From Paludibacter sp. (GTDB lineage Bacteria > Bacteroidota > Bacteroidia > Bacteroidales > Paludibacteraceae): a stretch of 6,940 bases of DNA. Below are positions 6,391-6,940 of this stretch, in pieces; position 1 is the first letter of the stretch; the number at the start of each line of letters is the position of its first letter. Below the pieces are notes generated by a model that was not told the DNA's origin, ran no database searches, and saw only the letters and a list, made by a program, of their open reading frames with translations. The stretch is taken from NCBI GenBank assembly GCA_009787075.1, contig WRGS01000145.1, positions 1 through 6,940 of the forward strand. Reading direction: 5' to 3'. The position numbers and the translations under genes were made by a program.

Positions 6391-6940
6391 TTAATTTTTT
6401 AAAAACTCGTATTCATACACTTTCGGCTCAATTTTTTGCGCCAAAACCTCCAAACTATTACGCAGATTTTTAATTAATTCATTATATTTTTCGTCTTCGG
6501 ATTTGTTTTGCATTTTTCCGCTGTCATTTCTGCCTTGAAAATATTCTCGAATATCGTATAAACTTGCATTTACATTGATATTTGGCTGCTCGTGATAATA
6601 TTTCCAAAGTTCACGTCCCGCATCGAAAACCTGTTTTGCTTCCGGCGAAAATTCGCGTTTTGGGCAAAATTCACTCTCTTTTTGTTCAAATAAATCGGAA
6701 TATCCATTTTGAATTAATTTTCCACTAATAAAACTCATCATAAAATGACTTTCAAATTTATCTCGTGCATTTACTTCGTGTTCAGTGAATGGTATCCAAT
6801 GATTTACGCCGTATTTTGATGATATGTTGTTATTAAAAAGCGTATAGGCAAGGCAATCGTTCTGAAATTCAATATCTTTTTCCCATTTTGGGTTTGGATA
6901 AAGAAATTGGTCGCGGTCGTTGAGCCAAGTGGCGGGAATA
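6391..6940 (-). CDS. C-terminal part of a large protein resembling restriction-modification DNA methyltransferases (5' end beyond the window)
   Basis: The minus-strand frame is open from the right edge to the stop at 6393-6391, giving about 182 residues without a start codon. The ATG at 6741 is internal, since the frame continues upstream in conserved-looking sequence (ATWLNDRDQFLYP, FQNDCLAYTLF, YGVNHWIPFTEHEVNARDKF). The rest has FSPEAKQVFDAGRELWKYYH, ASLYDIREYFQGRND, then a helix ending KIEPKVYEYEFLK. From memory this tail matches the C-terminal, probably target-recognition or helical, region of large Eco57I/N-6 adenine-type methylases. No catalytic motif (such as NPPY) lies in the visible part, so the call is provisional. 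It abuts hydF by 6 bp. Confidence 0.5.
   Translation of the reverse strand, partial: IPATWLNDRDQFLYPNPKWEKDIEFQNDCLAYTLFNNNISSKYGVNHWIPFTEHEVNARDKFESHFMMSFISGKLIQNGYSDLFEQKESEFCPKREFSPEAKQVFDAGRELWKYYHEQPNINVNASLYDIREYFQGRNDSGKMQNKSEDEKYNELIKNLRNSLEVLAQKIEPKVYEYEFLKN

Noticed and set aside
5972..6394. A 140-codon plus-strand ORF opposite hydF
   Set aside because: It is rich in Ser and Cys, as expected from the antisense of a GTPase domain, and HydF is certain on the other strand.

Overview
The window looks like a low-GC genome of an anaerobic member of the Bacteroidota, probably Bacteroidales-like. Four things point there. Start codons are preceded by A/T-rich stretches instead of Shine-Dalgarno sequences. 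Several promoters fit the phylum's TTTG / TAnnTTTG pattern. One gene belongs to DUF3822, a family I know essentially from Bacteroidota. A hydF gene implies [FeFe]-hydrogenase maturation, hence fermentative or anaerobic life. Species cannot be read from the sequence.

Layout. At the left edge is the N-terminal part of a lipoprotein gene on the minus strand (1-247). Its signal peptide is out of frame with its start codon by one base in an A-rich stretch. It is followed by about 500 bp of mostly AT-rich intergenic DNA, which holds a good minus-strand promoter (561-590) and a doubtful 58-codon ORF (332-508). Next come a divergent pair: a DUF3822 gene on the minus strand (756-1439) and a complete acetyl-CoA acetyltransferase (thiolase) gene on the plus strand (1577-2779). 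Downstream on the plus strand are an unrecognised secreted-protein gene, split from its signal peptide by an A13 tract (2869-3415), a secreted endonuclease/exonuclease/phosphatase-family protein (3506-4561) and a small nitroreductase (4631-5164). Convergent to these is hydF (5191-6384), directly preceded by the 3' part of a large gene running off the right edge. Its C-terminus resembles those of restriction-modification-type DNA methyltransferases.

The genes do not form one pathway. The thiolase, the flavin nitroreductase and HydF all fit anaerobic fermentative metabolism, but there is no sign of a shared operon. The most notable feature is that both unrecognised exported-protein genes are broken by exactly one surplus A in an A-run at or just after the signal peptide. 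This could be slippage-based on/off switching, transcriptional slippage, decay, or systematic homopolymer error. I saw no CRISPR array, transposase, tRNA or rRNA, and no convincing new multi-gene system.
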